From positions 1 through 64,000 of the forward strand of contig JAFWUX010000081.1 in NCBI GenBank assembly GCA_017523995.1: DNA of 64,000 nucleotides, written 5' to 3'. This document shows, one piece after another, positions 35,335 through 44,500 of this stretch. The position numbers were made by a program, and so were the translations under genes. The first letter of the stretch is position 1; the number at the start of each line of letters is the position of its first letter. Under the pieces are notes generated by a model. That model did no database searches and was not told where the DNA came from. It saw only the letters and a list, made by a program, of their open reading frames with translations. This stretch comes from Oscillospiraceae bacterium. Its GTDB lineage: Bacteria > Bacillota_A > Clostridia > Oscillospirales > Ruminococcaceae.

Positions 35335-35398
35335 TGCACTGCACGAAACCGGACTTTCTGTGTCCTGCATGCAGTGCATTCTGTTGCTTTTTGTAACC
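35335..35398 (+). terminator. possible terminator after the carboxypeptidase
   Basis: TGCACTGCA (35335-35343) pairs with TGCAGTGCA (35370-35378), followed by a broken T-rich stretch (TTCTGTTGCTTTTT). Confidence 0.4.
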
Positions 35399-35473
35399 TT
35401 TTCAAGCGATTTGGTCAATATGTTCAAATGATTTCAGAAAATTTGGCATTATTGCCAAAAAGGAAGAAAGCAC

Positions 35474-35502
35474 TTGCATTCTTCGCAAAACTATAGTAAA
35501 AT
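35474..35502 (+). promoter_or_regulatory. promoter of pgi
   Basis: TTGCAT (35474-35479), 17 bases, TAAAAT (35497-35502), with a leader of about 110 bases containing the palindrome-like CCGCGGCGG / CCGCCGCGCCGG region. Confidence 0.65.
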
Positions 35503-35621
35503 ATAAGAGTATAGACGATACTGCCGCAATTTTCCCCGATTGCCGCGGCGGTGTTCTTATTTACCCCGCCGCGCCGGTTTGTGGGCACGGCAAATACAAG
35601 TAGTAGTGGAGGATGTAACAT

Positions 35622-36956
35622 ATGGCTTTGAAGCTGAACACCAGCTATCTGTCGAGCTTCCTGAATGAGGATGAGCTGAAGGGCATTGCTGTCCAGGCAG
35701 AAGCTGCAGCGAAGGTTCTGCACGAGAAATCCGGTCTCGGAAACGATTTTCTGGGCTGGCTGACGCTGCCGACCGACTATGACAAGGAGGAGTTTGCCCG
35801 CATCAAGGCTGCGGCTGCCCGCATCAAGGAGCAGGCGGATGTCCTGATCGTCATCGGTATCGGCGGTTCCTATCTCGGCGCACGCGCAGCAATCGAGCTG
35901 CTCAAGTCGCCGTTCTATAATAATATGAAAAAGGACACCCCTGACATTTACTATGTCGGAAACAATATCTCCCCGACTTACCTGAACGAGGTGCTGTCGA
36001 TCTGTGAGGGCAGAGACATCGCTGTCAATGTCATCTCCAAGTCCGGCACCACGACCGAGCCGGCACTTGCATTCCGCATCTTCAAGAAGCTGCTGGAGGA
36101 CAAGTACGGCAAGGATGAGGCGAAGAAGCGCATCTACTGCACGACCGACAAGGCGCGCGGCACGCTCAAGAACCTCGCAGATGCCGAGGGCTACGAGAGC
36201 TTTGTCATTCCGGATGATGTCGGCGGGCGTTTTTCCGTCCTGACTGCTGTCGGTCTGCTGCCGATCGCTGCTGCAGGCTGCGACATTGACAAGCTCATGG
36301 CGGGCGCGGCTGCCGCACAGAAGGCATATACCGCACCGTTCGCGGAGAATGACTGCTACAAGTACGCAGCAATCCGCAATATCTTCTACCGCAAGGGCAA
36401 GGCTGTTGAAATGGTCGTCAGCTACGATCCTTCGATGGCAATGATGAACGAGTGGTACAAGCAGCTCTACGGCGAATCCGAGGGCAAGGACAACAAGGGT
36501 CTGTTCCCGTCCTCCGCAATCTTCTCGACCGACCTGCACTCCATGGGTCAGTACATTCAGGACGGCGCAAGACTGCTGTTCGAGACTGTTGTCGATATCA
36601 AGCAGCCCAAGCAGGATCTGTTCCTTGAACCGGATGCAGAGAATGCCGACGGCCTGAACTTCCTCACCGGTCAGAACATGAGCATCGTCAACCGCCGCGC
36701 ACTCGAGGGCACAATCCTTGCACATACCGAGGGCGGTGTTCCGAATATCGTGCTTGAGCTCGATGATACCGCTGAGGAATCCCTCGGCTGGCTGATCTAC
36801 TTCTTCGAGAAGGCATGCGCAGTCTCCGGTTATATGCTCGGCGTCAACCCGTTCAATCAGCCCGGCGTCGAAAGCTACAAGAAGAACATGTTTGCTCTGC
36901 TCGGCAAGCCCGGCTATGAGGACATGAAGGCTGAACTCGAAGCAAAGCTTCACTAA
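35622..36956 (+). CDS. pgi: glucose-6-phosphate isomerase
   Basis: 444 residues, the shorter Firmicutes type. Interconverts glucose-6-P and fructose-6-P. '[18 protein letters not shown]' binds the phosphate, '[16 protein letters not shown]' is the second signature, and '[15 protein letters not shown]' is family-specific. GGAGG ribosome binding site. High-expression codon bias. A small P-loop gene follows after 76 bases. Confidence 0.97.
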   Translation: MALKLNTSYLSSFLNEDELKGIAVQAEAAAKVLHEKSGLGNDFLGWLTLPTDYDKEEFARIKAAAARIKEQADVLIVIGIGGSYLGARAAIELLKSPFYNNMKKDTPDIYYVGNNISPTYLNEVLSICEGRDIAVNVISKSGTTTEPALAFRIFKKLLEDKYGKDEAKKRIYCTTDKARGTLKNLADAEGYESFVIPDDVGGRFSVLTAVGLLPIAAAGCDIDKLMAGAAAAQKAYTAPFAENDCYKYAAIRNIFYRKGKAVEMVVSYDPSMAMMNEWYKQLYGESEGKDNKGLFPSSAIFSTDLHSMGQYIQDGARLLFETVVDIKQPKQDLFLEPDAENADGLNFLTGQNMSIVNRRALEGTILAHTEGGVPNIVLELDDTAEESLGWLIYFFEKACAVSGYMLGVNPFNQPGVESYKKNMFALLGKPGYEDMKAELEAKLH

Positions 36957-37032
36957 TCTACTCAGGTTCCCAAAATCCATGCTGCTGCACCAACGCAGCG
37001 CACGAATTTGAAATCAAGAAGGGAGAATTACC

Positions 37033-37452
37033 ATGATTCAAGTAATTACCGGAAAAAGAGGCTCTGGCAAGACCAAGATTCTGCTGGGCATGATCGACGA
37101 CGCGGTGAAGGCTTCCACCGGCGATATCATCTGCATCGAAAAGTGCATGAAGCTCACCTACAGCGTCAACCACAAGGTTCGCCTTGTCGATGCTGAGCGC
37201 TATAACATCAACGGCTTTGATATGTTCTACGGCTTTGTTGCAGGCGTGCTCGCAGGCAACTACGATATCAAAGAGGTCTTTGTGGACGGTATCCTCAAGA
37301 TCGGCGGCAGAAACTATGACGAGCTGGGCACCCTGCTCGAAAAGCTCGACATTCTCACCGGCGATGATGTCCAGATGATCTTCACGGTCTCTGAGGACAA
37401 CGAGAACCTGCCGGAGTCTGTGCTGAAATACCTGATTCCGCAGGCTGACTAA
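37033..37452 (+). CDS. small P-loop protein, conserved in Clostridia
   Basis: 139 residues. The Walker A motif GKRGSGKTK is at residues 7-15, followed by 'GDIICIEKCMKLTYSVNHKV' and a Walker B-like 'VFVDGILK'. It looks like a minimal ATP-binding fold without the extra domains of a kinase or transporter. Such proteins sit beside pgi in related genomes, annotated as hypothetical or twitching-motility-like. Function unknown. GGGAGAATT is the likely ribosome binding site. Confidence 0.7.
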   Translation: MIQVITGKRGSGKTKILLGMIDDAVKASTGDIICIEKCMKLTYSVNHKVRLVDAERYNINGFDMFYGFVAGVLAGNYDIKEVFVDGILKIGGRNYDELGTLLEKLDILTGDDVQMIFTVSEDNENLPESVLKYLIPQAD

Positions 37453-37492
37453 TCGGAAATTTGGCGGAAATGCCGCAAATTCTGATATCTGA

Positions 37493-37521
37493 TTGACAAA
37501 AAGCGGCGTTTTTGGTATAAT
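37493..37521 (+). promoter_or_regulatory. promoter of yceD-rpmF
   Basis: Consensus TTGACA (37493-37498), 17 bases, TATAAT (37516-37521). Confidence 0.9.
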
Positions 37522-37579
37522 CATTCCGTAATGCTATGTGCAAAAACGCCGCAGATTTCTGAAAGGCGGGTTGTTCCTT

Positions 37580-38074
37580 ATGCAGGAGCTTTCAAGCGAA
37601 TACCGTATCTCGATACGGTCACTGCTGCTGCGCCCGGACGAGAAAAAGACGCTCTCCCTTGAGATCGACGCCGAAACAGTGGAATCCTACGGACTTCCCT
37701 GTGTGAAGCTTCCGAGGCTCGAAGGACTGCTCGAAAACCGTGCGGGTGTGCTGATGCTCAACTACCGGCTGAGCTGCATCCCTGCGCTGGAATGTGACCG
37801 ATGCCTAGCACCCGTGGAGATGCCTGTCGAGGAGGAATTCTCGCATGTCATCGTCACGGAAACTGCCTCTGAGCAGAATGATGCCGAGTATCTGCTGGCA
37901 CCCGATGCGATGCTGGATCTCGCGGAGGTCGCAATGACGGATCTGAGGCTCTCTATGCCGACCAAGATCCTGTGCAGCCCGGATTGCAAGGGACTTTGTC
38001 CTGTTTGCGGGCAGAACCGCAATCTCTCCGACTGCGGCTGTGACACCGGTGATATCACTCTGAGCTATCAGTAA
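37580..38074 (+). CDS. yceD: YceD/YlbN family protein (DUF177)
   Basis: 164 residues. The CDRCLAPVE motif and a C-terminal cysteine-rich end ('CSPDCKGLCPVCGQN' and 'DCGCD') are typical of clostridial YceD. Linked to large-subunit 23S rRNA accumulation in plants and bacteria and almost always next to rpmF, as here. The ATG at 37580 follows a GAAAGGCGGG ribosome binding site; upstream open codons are leader. Confidence 0.92.
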   Translation: MQELSSEYRISIRSLLLRPDEKKTLSLEIDAETVESYGLPCVKLPRLEGLLENRAGVLMLNYRLSCIPALECDRCLAPVEMPVEEEFSHVIVTETASEQNDAEYLLAPDAMLDLAEVAMTDLRLSMPTKILCSPDCKGLCPVCGQNRNLSDCGCDTGDITLSYQ

Positions 38075-38132
38075 TCCGGCAGTCGCGTTTTTACCATTAC
38101 GCTAGTGCAATTTATAAAAGGAGGTGCCGACA

Positions 38133-38318
38133 ATGGCAGTACCGAAGGGAAAAGTTTCCAAGGCAAGACGCAATACACGTCGTTCCGCTGTCAGCAAGCT
38201 GACAATGCCTGCAATGAGCGTTTGCTCCAACTGCGGCGCAATCAAAGCGCCCCATAAGGTTTGCAAGAAGTGCGGATTCTATAAGGGCGTTGCTGTGCTC
38301 AAGATCGACGAGGAGTAA
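38133..38318 (+). CDS. rpmF: 50S ribosomal protein L32
   Basis: 61 residues. 'MAVPKGKVSKARRNTRRS' is the family start and the zinc-binding type is present: CSNCG and CKKCGFY. AAAGGAGGTG ribosome binding site. Co-transcribed with yceD. plsX and acpP, usual followers, are absent here. Confidence 0.97.
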   Translation: MAVPKGKVSKARRNTRRSAVSKLTMPAMSVCSNCGAIKAPHKVCKKCGFYKGVAVLKIDEE

Positions 38319-38408
38319 TCCTCTGGTTTTGTAACATGCGTATTGCAAAAGGGGAGAGGGACGAGGCGTGCTTCTCCCCTTTTCGTGTTTTATAGGGTGG
38401 GCTTTGTT

Positions 38409-38756
38409 ATGGCATACGAATATCATATCACGAGATCTGCATCCGCGGATGCGGAGCTTGATCCGATCACAATTGAAGAAGTCGAACAAATGGCTGAACT
38501 GCTGCCGCCCGGATTCCAGATTGACTGGGAGGGTGTGCTTGAGGTGCGTACCCCCTATGGCATCGAGACGGAATCCATCGGTCCGTGCGTGTTCTATCAG
38601 GACCCCTATATACCGGGCGAGCGGGTCTATATCCGCTTTCAGGGCGAAGTGCCCCGGTTTTCGCTTGAGGATCCGAGCAGGCTGGAACCGTTTATCGAGC
38701 TTGCCGGGCTGCTCAAAGCGGCGATTCAGGATGATGACGGCCTGATCTATACCTGA
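38409..38756 (+). CDS. small acidic protein of unknown function
   Basis: 115 residues, Glu/Pro-rich, no signal or membrane segment. I do not recognise it. 'MAYEYHITRSASADAELDPITIEEV' and the block 'WEGVLEVRTPYGIETESIGP' suggest a compact alpha/beta domain similar to small immunity-type or SMI1-adjacent proteins, without real support. It has a weak ribosome binding site (GGGTGGG). A dispersed repeat begins right after its stop codon. Confidence 0.5.
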   Translation: MAYEYHITRSASADAELDPITIEEVEQMAELLPPGFQIDWEGVLEVRTPYGIETESIGPCVFYQDPYIPGERVYIRFQGEVPRFSLEDPSRLEPFIELAGLLKAAIQDDDGLIYT

Positions 38757-38758
38757 GT

Positions 38759-38826
38759 TAAAGTGTCTCCGGCGGATTTATAATGGGGGCGCTGCCACAT
38801 TCGCAATCATCGCGAAGCGATCCATC
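38759..38826. repeat. copy of the dispersed intergenic repeat
   Basis: Shares 'aagtgtctccggcggattTataatggggg' with 44111-44145 and, in reverse complement, with 52970-53006. It ends with a TCGCGAAGCGA hairpin. It starts within three bases of the stop codon of the preceding gene. Confidence 0.7.
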
Positions 38827-38881
38827 TATTCCCGGACACACAATTCTGAAAAGGGACTATCAAAATGCCGGAGGGAGCAGT

Positions 38882-40186
38882 ATGATCGAAATTACAGATA
38901 TCACAAGCGGCTCTCCGGCTGCAAAAGCAGGCATCCGTGCAGGAGATCGGCTCATTGCGGTCAATGACACGGTCATCCACGATGTGCTCGATTACCGGTT
39001 TGCAATCACGGAGCGGCTGCTTGCCGTAAAATGTTTCCGCGAGGGCGCGGAGTATACCGTGCAGGTGCAAAAATCCGAATATGAGGATCTCGGACTGGGC
39101 TTTGCAACCGCGCTCATGGATGAGAAGCGCACCTGCGGCAACCACTGCATTTTCTGCTTTATTGACCAGAATCCCAAGGGGATGCGCGAAACCATTTACT
39201 TCAAGGATGACGATGCGCGCCTCTCCTTTCTGCAGGGCAGCTATATCACGCTGACAAACCTCACCGACGAGGACGTTGACCGCATCATCAAGATGCACAT
39301 GACGGTCAATGTCTCCGTGCAGACAACCGACCCGCAGCTCCGGAACAAGATGCTCGGCAACAAGAAAGCAGGCGAATCCCTGCGGCATCTCTGGCGCATG
39401 GCGGAGGCAGGCGTCTCAATGAACTGTCAGATTGTGCTCTGCCCGACTTGGAATGACGGCGATAATCTGCACAAGACACTCGCCGATCTGTTCTCGATGG
39501 TGCCTGCCGTCGAGAGCATTGCCGTTGTGCCCTTCGGCATGACGAAATTCCGTGAACATCTGTGCCCGATTCCTGCGTTTACCGAGGAGACCGCACGCGC
39601 TGCAATCGAGCAGATCGAAGCGGTGCAGCGCTGGAGTCTGGAGGCGAACGGCAGCCGCATTGTGTATGCATCCGATGAGCTCTATCTGCTGGCAAATCTG
39701 CCGCTGCCGGATGATGAAGCCTATGAGGGCTATCCGCAGTATGAGAACGGCGTCGGAATGCTGCGCTATCTCATGAATGAGTTTTATGATGCGCTCGAAG
39801 ATGCCGAATATGACGGCGATGCGCGCTTTCTGACGATTGCAACCGGAAAGGCGGCGGCGCCGTTTCTCGATCAGATGATGCGCGATCTCGAAGCGAAGTT
39901 TCCGCAGGTACACTGTCAGGTGCTCACGATCTATAATGATTTCTACGGGCATTCGATCACAGTCGCAGGACTGCTGACCTTTCAGGATCTCAGCGCGCAG
40001 CTTAAGGGTAAAGACCTCGGCAGCGCGGTTCTGCTGACGGAAACCTGTCTGCGGCATGACGATGTGTTCCTTGACGATAAATCCCGCGAGGATCTGGAAG
40101 AAGCGCTCGGCGTGCCGGTGATCAAGTGCAAGGTGGACGGCTATGTGCTGCTCGATACCGTTCTGGGGTATGCAGAGGGCGAATAG
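38882..40186 (+). CDS. PDZ-radical SAM DUF512 protein
   Basis: 434 residues. An N-terminal PDZ-like domain ('GSPAAKAGIRAGDRLIAVND') is followed by a radical SAM core with CGNHCIFC and 'IDQNPKGMRETIYFKDDD', then the C-terminal DUF512 domain. In Clostridia this gene almost always precedes der, as here, so a role in ribosome assembly or RNA modification is suspected but not shown. ATG 38882 has GGAGGGAG upstream; upstream open codons run through the repeat and are not coding. Confidence 0.9.
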   Translation: MIEITDITSGSPAAKAGIRAGDRLIAVNDTVIHDVLDYRFAITERLLAVKCFREGAEYTVQVQKSEYEDLGLGFATALMDEKRTCGNHCIFCFIDQNPKGMRETIYFKDDDARLSFLQGSYITLTNLTDEDVDRIIKMHMTVNVSVQTTDPQLRNKMLGNKKAGESLRHLWRMAEAGVSMNCQIVLCPTWNDGDNLHKTLADLFSMVPAVESIAVVPFGMTKFREHLCPIPAFTEETARAAIEQIEAVQRWSLEANGSRIVYASDELYLLANLPLPDDEAYEGYPQYENGVGMLRYLMNEFYDALEDAEYDGDARFLTIATGKAAAPFLDQMMRDLEAKFPQVHCQVLTIYNDFYGHSITVAGLLTFQDLSAQLKGKDLGSAVLLTETCLRHDDVFLDDKSREDLEEALGVPVIKCKVDGYVLLDTVLGYAEGE

Positions 40187-40263
40187 AACGCGCTGCCGTT
40201 TGCTGCGGAAATCAGTGAATAATCGGTTTGACTTCATATTCAGGACAGAAGGGGATGTGTACG

Positions 40264-40779
40264 ATGAAATATGACAAAATGCTTGCAAAACTGAAAGGCG
40301 AACAAAAGACATTCATGTGCATTGTGGTGCCTGTGTTTTTGCTTGTCATCATTGCAATGATGCGCTTTGCATTCAAAACGGGCGAAGCGTTCGTCTGGAT
40401 TCTGATCCTTGCTATGGCTGCGGCTTTCATCCTGATTCTCCGCAGATACACCAATTATGACGGGAAATTCATGCAGATGCGGCAGAGCATCGGGGCGGGA
40501 AATTCGGCAGAATTTGCGCGCATCGTGGAGCAGTCGCAGGATTTTGAGGATCTCTACTTTGTACACGAGCAGTTCTTCCTGAATTTCTATACATTCTGTG
40601 CTTATCCGCGCAGTGAGATCACCGGTATCCGGACCTATGAGGATCGGAACGAAGATTCCGGTTCCACAGCCTACGGCATCTATGTGATCCACGGGCACGG
40701 AGAAACTGACCGGATCGTTTGTGACGGCATGGTGACCCGCGACAGGCTCGCCGCCGCGCTTCGCGGCTTTCAGCCGTAA
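40264..40779 (+). CDS. small membrane protein of unknown function
   Basis: 171 residues. Two membrane helices close together (about 17-38 and 44-62) with a short loop, then a cytoplasmic domain of about 105 residues ('ITGIRTYEDRNEDSGSTA'). It resembles proteins that carry a DUF after a helical hairpin, but I do not recognise the family. The ATG at 40264 has GAAGGGG upstream. It sits between the DUF512 gene and der, an insertion into a conserved order. Confidence 0.6.
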   Translation: MKYDKMLAKLKGEQKTFMCIVVPVFLLVIIAMMRFAFKTGEAFVWILILAMAAAFILILRRYTNYDGKFMQMRQSIGAGNSAEFARIVEQSQDFEDLYFVHEQFFLNFYTFCAYPRSEITGIRTYEDRNEDSGSTAYGIYVIHGHGETDRIVCDGMVTRDRLAAALRGFQP

Positions 40780-40856
40780 TCATATACCCGATGCGGGATT
40801 CCGAAGGGCGGGCAGTGCCCGCATCCGTTTCAGCGCCCATGCAGTGCAGTAATTTA

Positions 40857-40927
40857 CAATCCCGTTTATCTTGATAACGGGATTTCAAAGGGACAGTGTC
40901 CCCATTACAAATCCATCGGAGATACAT
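40857..40927. repeat. copy of the dispersed intergenic repeat
   Basis: Starts with a perfect hairpin AATCCCGTT/AACGGGATT, then GGGACAGTGTCCC, then 'attacaaatccatcggagatac'. The same three blocks, in the same order, are at 44241-44344. Confidence 0.75.
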
Positions 40928-40957
40928 CTGAATAACAGCAAAGGAGACAGGAAAACT

Positions 40958-42295
40958 ATGGCATTGCCGGTTGTCGCCGTGGTCGGGCGTCCGAATGTCG
41001 GAAAATCGACTCTTTTCAATAAACTCGTCGGGCAGCGGCTCTCAATCGTCGAAGATACGCCCGGCGTTACAAGAGACCGCATCTATGCAAAAGCGGAATG
41101 GTGCGGCAAAAACTTCATGCTTGTGGATACGGGCGGCATCGAGCCGAAAACCGATGACCATATGCTCGAGCAGATGCGCAGACAGGCGGAGCTTGCAATC
41201 GAGCGCGCGGATGTCATTATCCTTGTGACCGATCTGCGCTCCGGTGTCACCGCGAATGATCTGGATGTCGCGAATATGCTGCAGAAATCCGGAAAGCCGA
41301 TTGTGCTGTGCGTCAACAAGTGCGACAGCATCGGTGAACCGCCTGCAGAGTTCTATGAGTTCTATAATCTCGGGCTCGGCGATCCCTTTGCGGTTTCGTC
41401 GCTGCACGGCAGCGGCACCGGCGATCTGCTGGACGCGGTCTGTGCGCAGTTCCCCGAGGATACCGAAAACGAGGAAGATGCCGAGCGCATTGCAGTCGCG
41501 GTGATCGGCAAGCCGAATGTCGGCAAATCCTCGCTGATCAACTTCCTTGCCGGTGAGGAGCGCAGCATTGTTGCGAATGAAGCCGGCACAACGCGCGATG
41601 CGATCGACCTGCCCTATGAAAACGAAACGGGCAAGTATCTGTTCATTGATACCGCAGGCATCCGCAAAAAATCGAAGATTTCCGATGACATCGAACATTA
41701 CAGCGTGCTGCGCGCCTTCATGGCTGTGGACCGCGCACAGGTCGCTGTCATCATCATTGACGCGACCACCGGCTTTACCGAGCAGGACAGCAAGGTCGCG
41801 GGCTATGCGCACCAGCAGGGCAAGGCCTGCATTGTCTGCGTGAACAAATGGGACCTTGTCGAGAAAGACGGCAAGACCATGCAGGAATTCCAGAAAAAGC
41901 TCGAAAATGATTTCAGCTTCATGAGCTATGTGCCGTTCCTGTTCATCAGTGCAAAGACCGGTCAGCGCGTGCAGAAGCTCTTTCCGCTGATTCAGCAGGT
42001 CGCGGCGAACAACGCAATGCGCATCACAACGGGCAGACTCAATGATGTCCTCGCCTACGCGACCGCGCGCGTGCAGCCGCCGACTGACAAGGGTAAGCGC
42101 CTCAAGATTTACTACATGACGCAGGCGAGCACCCAGCCGCCGACCTTCGTATTCTTTGTCAACCGCTCGGATCTGTTCCACTTCTCGTATCAGCGCTATC
42201 TCGAGAATCAGATTCGCGAGACCTTCGGGCTTGAGGGTACGCCGGTGCGGTTTATCATCCGCGAACGCGGCAACGATTCCGGCAGCAAGGGCTGA
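40958..42295 (+). CDS. der: ribosome-associated double GTPase Der (EngA)
   Basis: 445 residues. Two tandem GTPase domains: G1 GRPNVGKST (residues 10-18), G3 'DTGG', then a second G1 GKPNVGKSS and G3 'DTAG', each with NKxD (NKCD, NKWD). A C-terminal KH-like domain binds 50S rRNA. Essential for large-subunit maturation. AAAGGAG ribosome binding site. It heads the der-plsY-gpsA group, as in most Clostridia. Confidence 0.97.
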   Translation: MALPVVAVVGRPNVGKSTLFNKLVGQRLSIVEDTPGVTRDRIYAKAEWCGKNFMLVDTGGIEPKTDDHMLEQMRRQAELAIERADVIILVTDLRSGVTANDLDVANMLQKSGKPIVLCVNKCDSIGEPPAEFYEFYNLGLGDPFAVSSLHGSGTGDLLDAVCAQFPEDTENEEDAERIAVAVIGKPNVGKSSLINFLAGEERSIVANEAGTTRDAIDLPYENETGKYLFIDTAGIRKKSKISDDIEHYSVLRAFMAVDRAQVAVIIIDATTGFTEQDSKVAGYAHQQGKACIVCVNKWDLVEKDGKTMQEFQKKLENDFSFMSYVPFLFISAKTGQRVQKLFPLIQQVAANNAMRITTGRLNDVLAYATARVQPPTDKGKRLKIYYMTQASTQPPTFVFFVNRSDLFHFSYQRYLENQIRETFGLEGTPVRFIIRERGNDSGSKG

Positions 42296-42298
42296 GGC

Positions 42299-42988
42299 AT
42301 GTACATCGAAAACAACATTCTCAGGTATTATCTGCGGAATGTCTATTTTATCACGGGGACGGCGTATGCAGGGAAATCCACGACCGTCCGGATGCTCGCA
42401 GACCGCTATAATATGGTGTTCTGCGGCGAAAACTATTTCTCTGCGGTGACGGATGAAGTCGCGCAGCCGGATTTGCAGCCTGACCTCTGCTATATGCGGT
42501 CGCTCAAGGACTGGAAGAATTTTGTCATGCGGTCGCCGGAGGAATATGAACGGTGGATGTATCACACCGGACGCGAGGCGGCAGGCTTTGAGGTCGCGGA
42601 GCTGATCTCGCTGTCAAGGAATCGGAACGTGATCGCTGATACCAGTATCCCGATTGATATTCTGAAAGAGATCTCGGACTATGATCATGTTGCGGTGATG
42701 CTTTCGCCGCAGTCCATGAGCGTGGAACGATTCTTTGACCGGAGCGATCCGGATAAGCAGTTTCTGCTGCAGGTCATCGAAAGCTGCGAGAATCCCGAAG
42801 CCGTGATGGAGAATTACCGGCAGGGACTCGCACGCATCAACAGCCGCGAACACTACGAAGCCTACGCAAACAGCGGCTTTTTTACGGTCATCCGCGAAGA
42901 TGACGGCACCGATACCAGAGAGGCGGTGTGTGATATCATCGCAAAGCATTTTGGTCTCGCATCATCCGCAGGGGCGGATGCACTATAA
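42299..42988 (+). CDS. P-loop kinase-like protein
   Basis: 229 residues. Walker A GTAYAGKSTT near residues 20-29, 'ENYFSAVTDEV' and 'RNVIADTSIPIDIL' (Walker B-like Asp) suggest a small-molecule or shikimate-kinase-like fold. The substrate is unknown. It starts three bases after der and sits between der and plsY, where most Clostridia have no gene, so it is an inserted operon member. Confidence 0.68.
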   Translation: MYIENNILRYYLRNVYFITGTAYAGKSTTVRMLADRYNMVFCGENYFSAVTDEVAQPDLQPDLCYMRSLKDWKNFVMRSPEEYERWMYHTGREAAGFEVAELISLSRNRNVIADTSIPIDILKEISDYDHVAVMLSPQSMSVERFFDRSDPDKQFLLQVIESCENPEAVMENYRQGLARINSREHYEAYANSGFFTVIREDDGTDTREAVCDIIAKHFGLASSAGADAL

Positions 42989-43011
42989 TTCTTTAGGAGA
43001 ATGATATTTCT

Positions 43012-43731
43012 ATGCAGGGGACATTTTTCGGCTATTTGCTCAGCATTCTGATCGCGGCGGCGGTCGGCTATCTGTTCGGCAGCATCAACGGCGCAATCGC
43101 AACCGTGCGCGTATTCAAGCATGAGGATATCCGCAAGTTCGGCAGCGGCAACGCAGGACTGACCAATGTTCTGCGATGCTTCGGCAAGGGCTGCGGCATC
43201 CTGACGCTGATCATCGACCTCGGAAAAGGCGCCGCAGCAATGGCAATTGCACAGGCTGTCTGCAGGGCGCTTGCGTGGGCACCGCTCTCTGAGGGCACCG
43301 GCGAAGCGCATGATTTCCGCTGGCTCTGCTATGTCGCGGCGATTTTCGTTGTGCTCGGACATGTGTTTCCGCTCTGGCACGGATTCCGCGGCGGAAAGGG
43401 CGTGCTTGTCGGCGTCAGTGTATTCCTTGTCATCAACCCGCTGACGTTCGTCATCCTCATGTCGATCTTCGGGCTGGTGCTCTGGCGCACGAAATATGTC
43501 TCGATGGCGTCCTGCACCGCATCGCTCTCGGTCATTCCGGTGACGCCGCTGCTTGAGCACTTCCAGCGCGGGACAACATGGGGCATGGCGCTGCTCTATA
43601 CAGTGCTGATTGCGGTTCCGGCGATCCTGATTGTTTACAGCCACCACGAGAATATCCGGCGGCTGAAAAACGGCACCGAGCGCAAGATCGGCGATAAAAA
43701 GGAACAGACACCGCCGAAGCGCGACAGCTGA
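43012..43731 (+). CDS. plsY: glycerol-3-phosphate acyltransferase PlsY
   Basis: 239 residues with about five membrane helices. Transfers acyl from acyl-phosphate to glycerol-3-P, the first step of phospholipid synthesis. The motifs GSINGAI, 'GSGNAGLTNVLR' and 'GFRGGKGV' are all present. The usual length is about 200; the C-terminus here has an extra basic tail. GAGAATG-type ribosome binding site. gpsA, which makes its glycerol-3-P substrate, follows after a YciI gene and repeats. Confidence 0.95.
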   Translation: MQGTFFGYLLSILIAAAVGYLFGSINGAIATVRVFKHEDIRKFGSGNAGLTNVLRCFGKGCGILTLIIDLGKGAAAMAIAQAVCRALAWAPLSEGTGEAHDFRWLCYVAAIFVVLGHVFPLWHGFRGGKGVLVGVSVFLVINPLTFVILMSIFGLVLWRTKYVSMASCTASLSVIPVTPLLEHFQRGTTWGMALLYTVLIAVPAILIVYSHHENIRRLKNGTERKIGDKKEQTPPKRDS

Positions 43732-43756
43732 TATTTTGAAGTGAAAGGAGTCTGTC

Positions 43757-44044
43757 ATGCAGTTTATTGTGAAAGCCTATGACGGCGCAAATATGCTTAA
43801 TAAGCGGATGGAGGTTCGTCCGCAGCATCTGGAGGGCATGCAGAAGCTCGGCAGCCATGTGATCTGCGCGGGCGGTCTGCTCGATGATGCAGGCAAAATG
43901 AAGGGCTCTGTGCTGATTCTTGATTTTGCGGAGCGTGCAGAGCTTGACGCATATCTCGAGAATGAACCCTATGTGAAGGCGCATGTCTGGGAGAAGATCG
44001 AGGTCGAATCCCTGAATGTTGTGCTTGTCAATGCGCCAAAGTGA
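43757..44044 (+). CDS. YciI family protein
   Basis: 95 residues. 'MQFIVKAYDGANMLNKRMEVRPQHL' and 'GGLLDDAGKMKGSVLILDF' match the YciI-like ferredoxin fold (dimeric alpha/beta barrel), whose His/Asp pair is seen in His24 and the later Asp. Function unknown. It follows plsY by 25 bases with AAAGGAG and is likely in the same transcript. Confidence 0.85.
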   Translation: MQFIVKAYDGANMLNKRMEVRPQHLEGMQKLGSHVICAGGLLDDAGKMKGSVLILDFAERAELDAYLENEPYVKAHVWEKIEVESLNVVLVNAPK

Positions 44045-44072
44045 CCGGCGCTTGCAGATAACAGGTATTTTT

Positions 44073-44106
44073 CCGGATGCACAGAATGCATCCGGAAAGC
44101 TTTCGG
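44073..44106. repeat. GGATGCACAGAAxGCATCC hairpin repeat, copy 1
   Basis: Short palindrome GGATGCA...TGCATCC followed by 'ggaaagctttcgg'. Two longer copies follow at 44349 and 44451. It may double as a weak terminator for the plsY-YciI transcript. Confidence 0.6.
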
Positions 44107-44110
44107 ATAA

Positions 44111-44196
44111 TAAGGTGCCTCCGGCGGATTCAAATGGGGGCTCTGCCCCCAATCCCCCGCTTAAGGGATACTATCCCTTAAGAATCCCATTTTAAG
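44111..44196. repeat. dispersed intergenic repeat, plus orientation
   Basis: Blocks in order: 'aaggtgcctccggcggatt', GGGGGCTCTGCCCCC hairpin, 'aatcccccg', CTTAAGGGATACTATCCCTTAAG perfect hairpin, 'aatcccatttt'. The reverse complement of the same order, with small changes, is found at 52921-53006. Confidence 0.85.
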
Positions 44197-44240
44197 CGAA
44201 AATAGAAAAGCCTCGTATTTACTATTAGTTTCTAAATACG

Positions 44241-44344
44241 GGATTCCAACGGGACAGTGTCCCCTTGCTTCGCTAGGGCGTGTATGGGTACAGTTTGCAA
44301 AGCAATACTATAAAAGCCAACAATTCAAATCCATCGGAGATACC
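44241..44344. repeat. dispersed intergenic repeat, second part
   Basis: GGGACAGTGTCCC hairpin, then about 60 bases of unrelated sequence, then 'aatccatcggagatacc'. It matches 40885-40927 with an insertion in the middle. Confidence 0.65.
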
Positions 44345-44348
44345 GATT

Positions 44349-44398
44349 GGATGCACAGAACGCATCCGAAAAGCTTTCGATCAATGGAGGCGGGCACG
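44349..44398. repeat. 50-bp direct repeat, copy 2
   Basis: GGATGCACAG AACGCATCC, then 'aagctttcgatcaatggagg' and CGGGCAC. It matches 44451-44500 at almost every position. Confidence 0.8.
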
Positions 44399-44450
44399 GC
44401 GCGTTTACTGCTGCGGTTTATGATGCGCAAGCGGAAGCATATTTCATATC

Positions 44451-44500
44451 GGATGCACAGAACGCATCCGGAAATCTTTAGATCAATGGAGGCGGGCACT
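44451..44500. repeat. 50-bp direct repeat, copy 3
   Basis: Same unit as 44349-44398. It ends just before GCCCGCGGAGG, which serves as the gpsA ribosome binding region. Confidence 0.8.

Noticed and set aside
35424..36980. Antisense open frames opposite pgi and der (41042-42565)
   Set aside because: Both mirror highly conserved plus-strand genes and have no family signature.
38882..40186. NifB-like cofactor maturase for the nitrogenase-like system
   Set aside because: It is a PDZ-DUF512 radical SAM protein of the der neighbourhood, without NifB domains, and is over 10 kb away.
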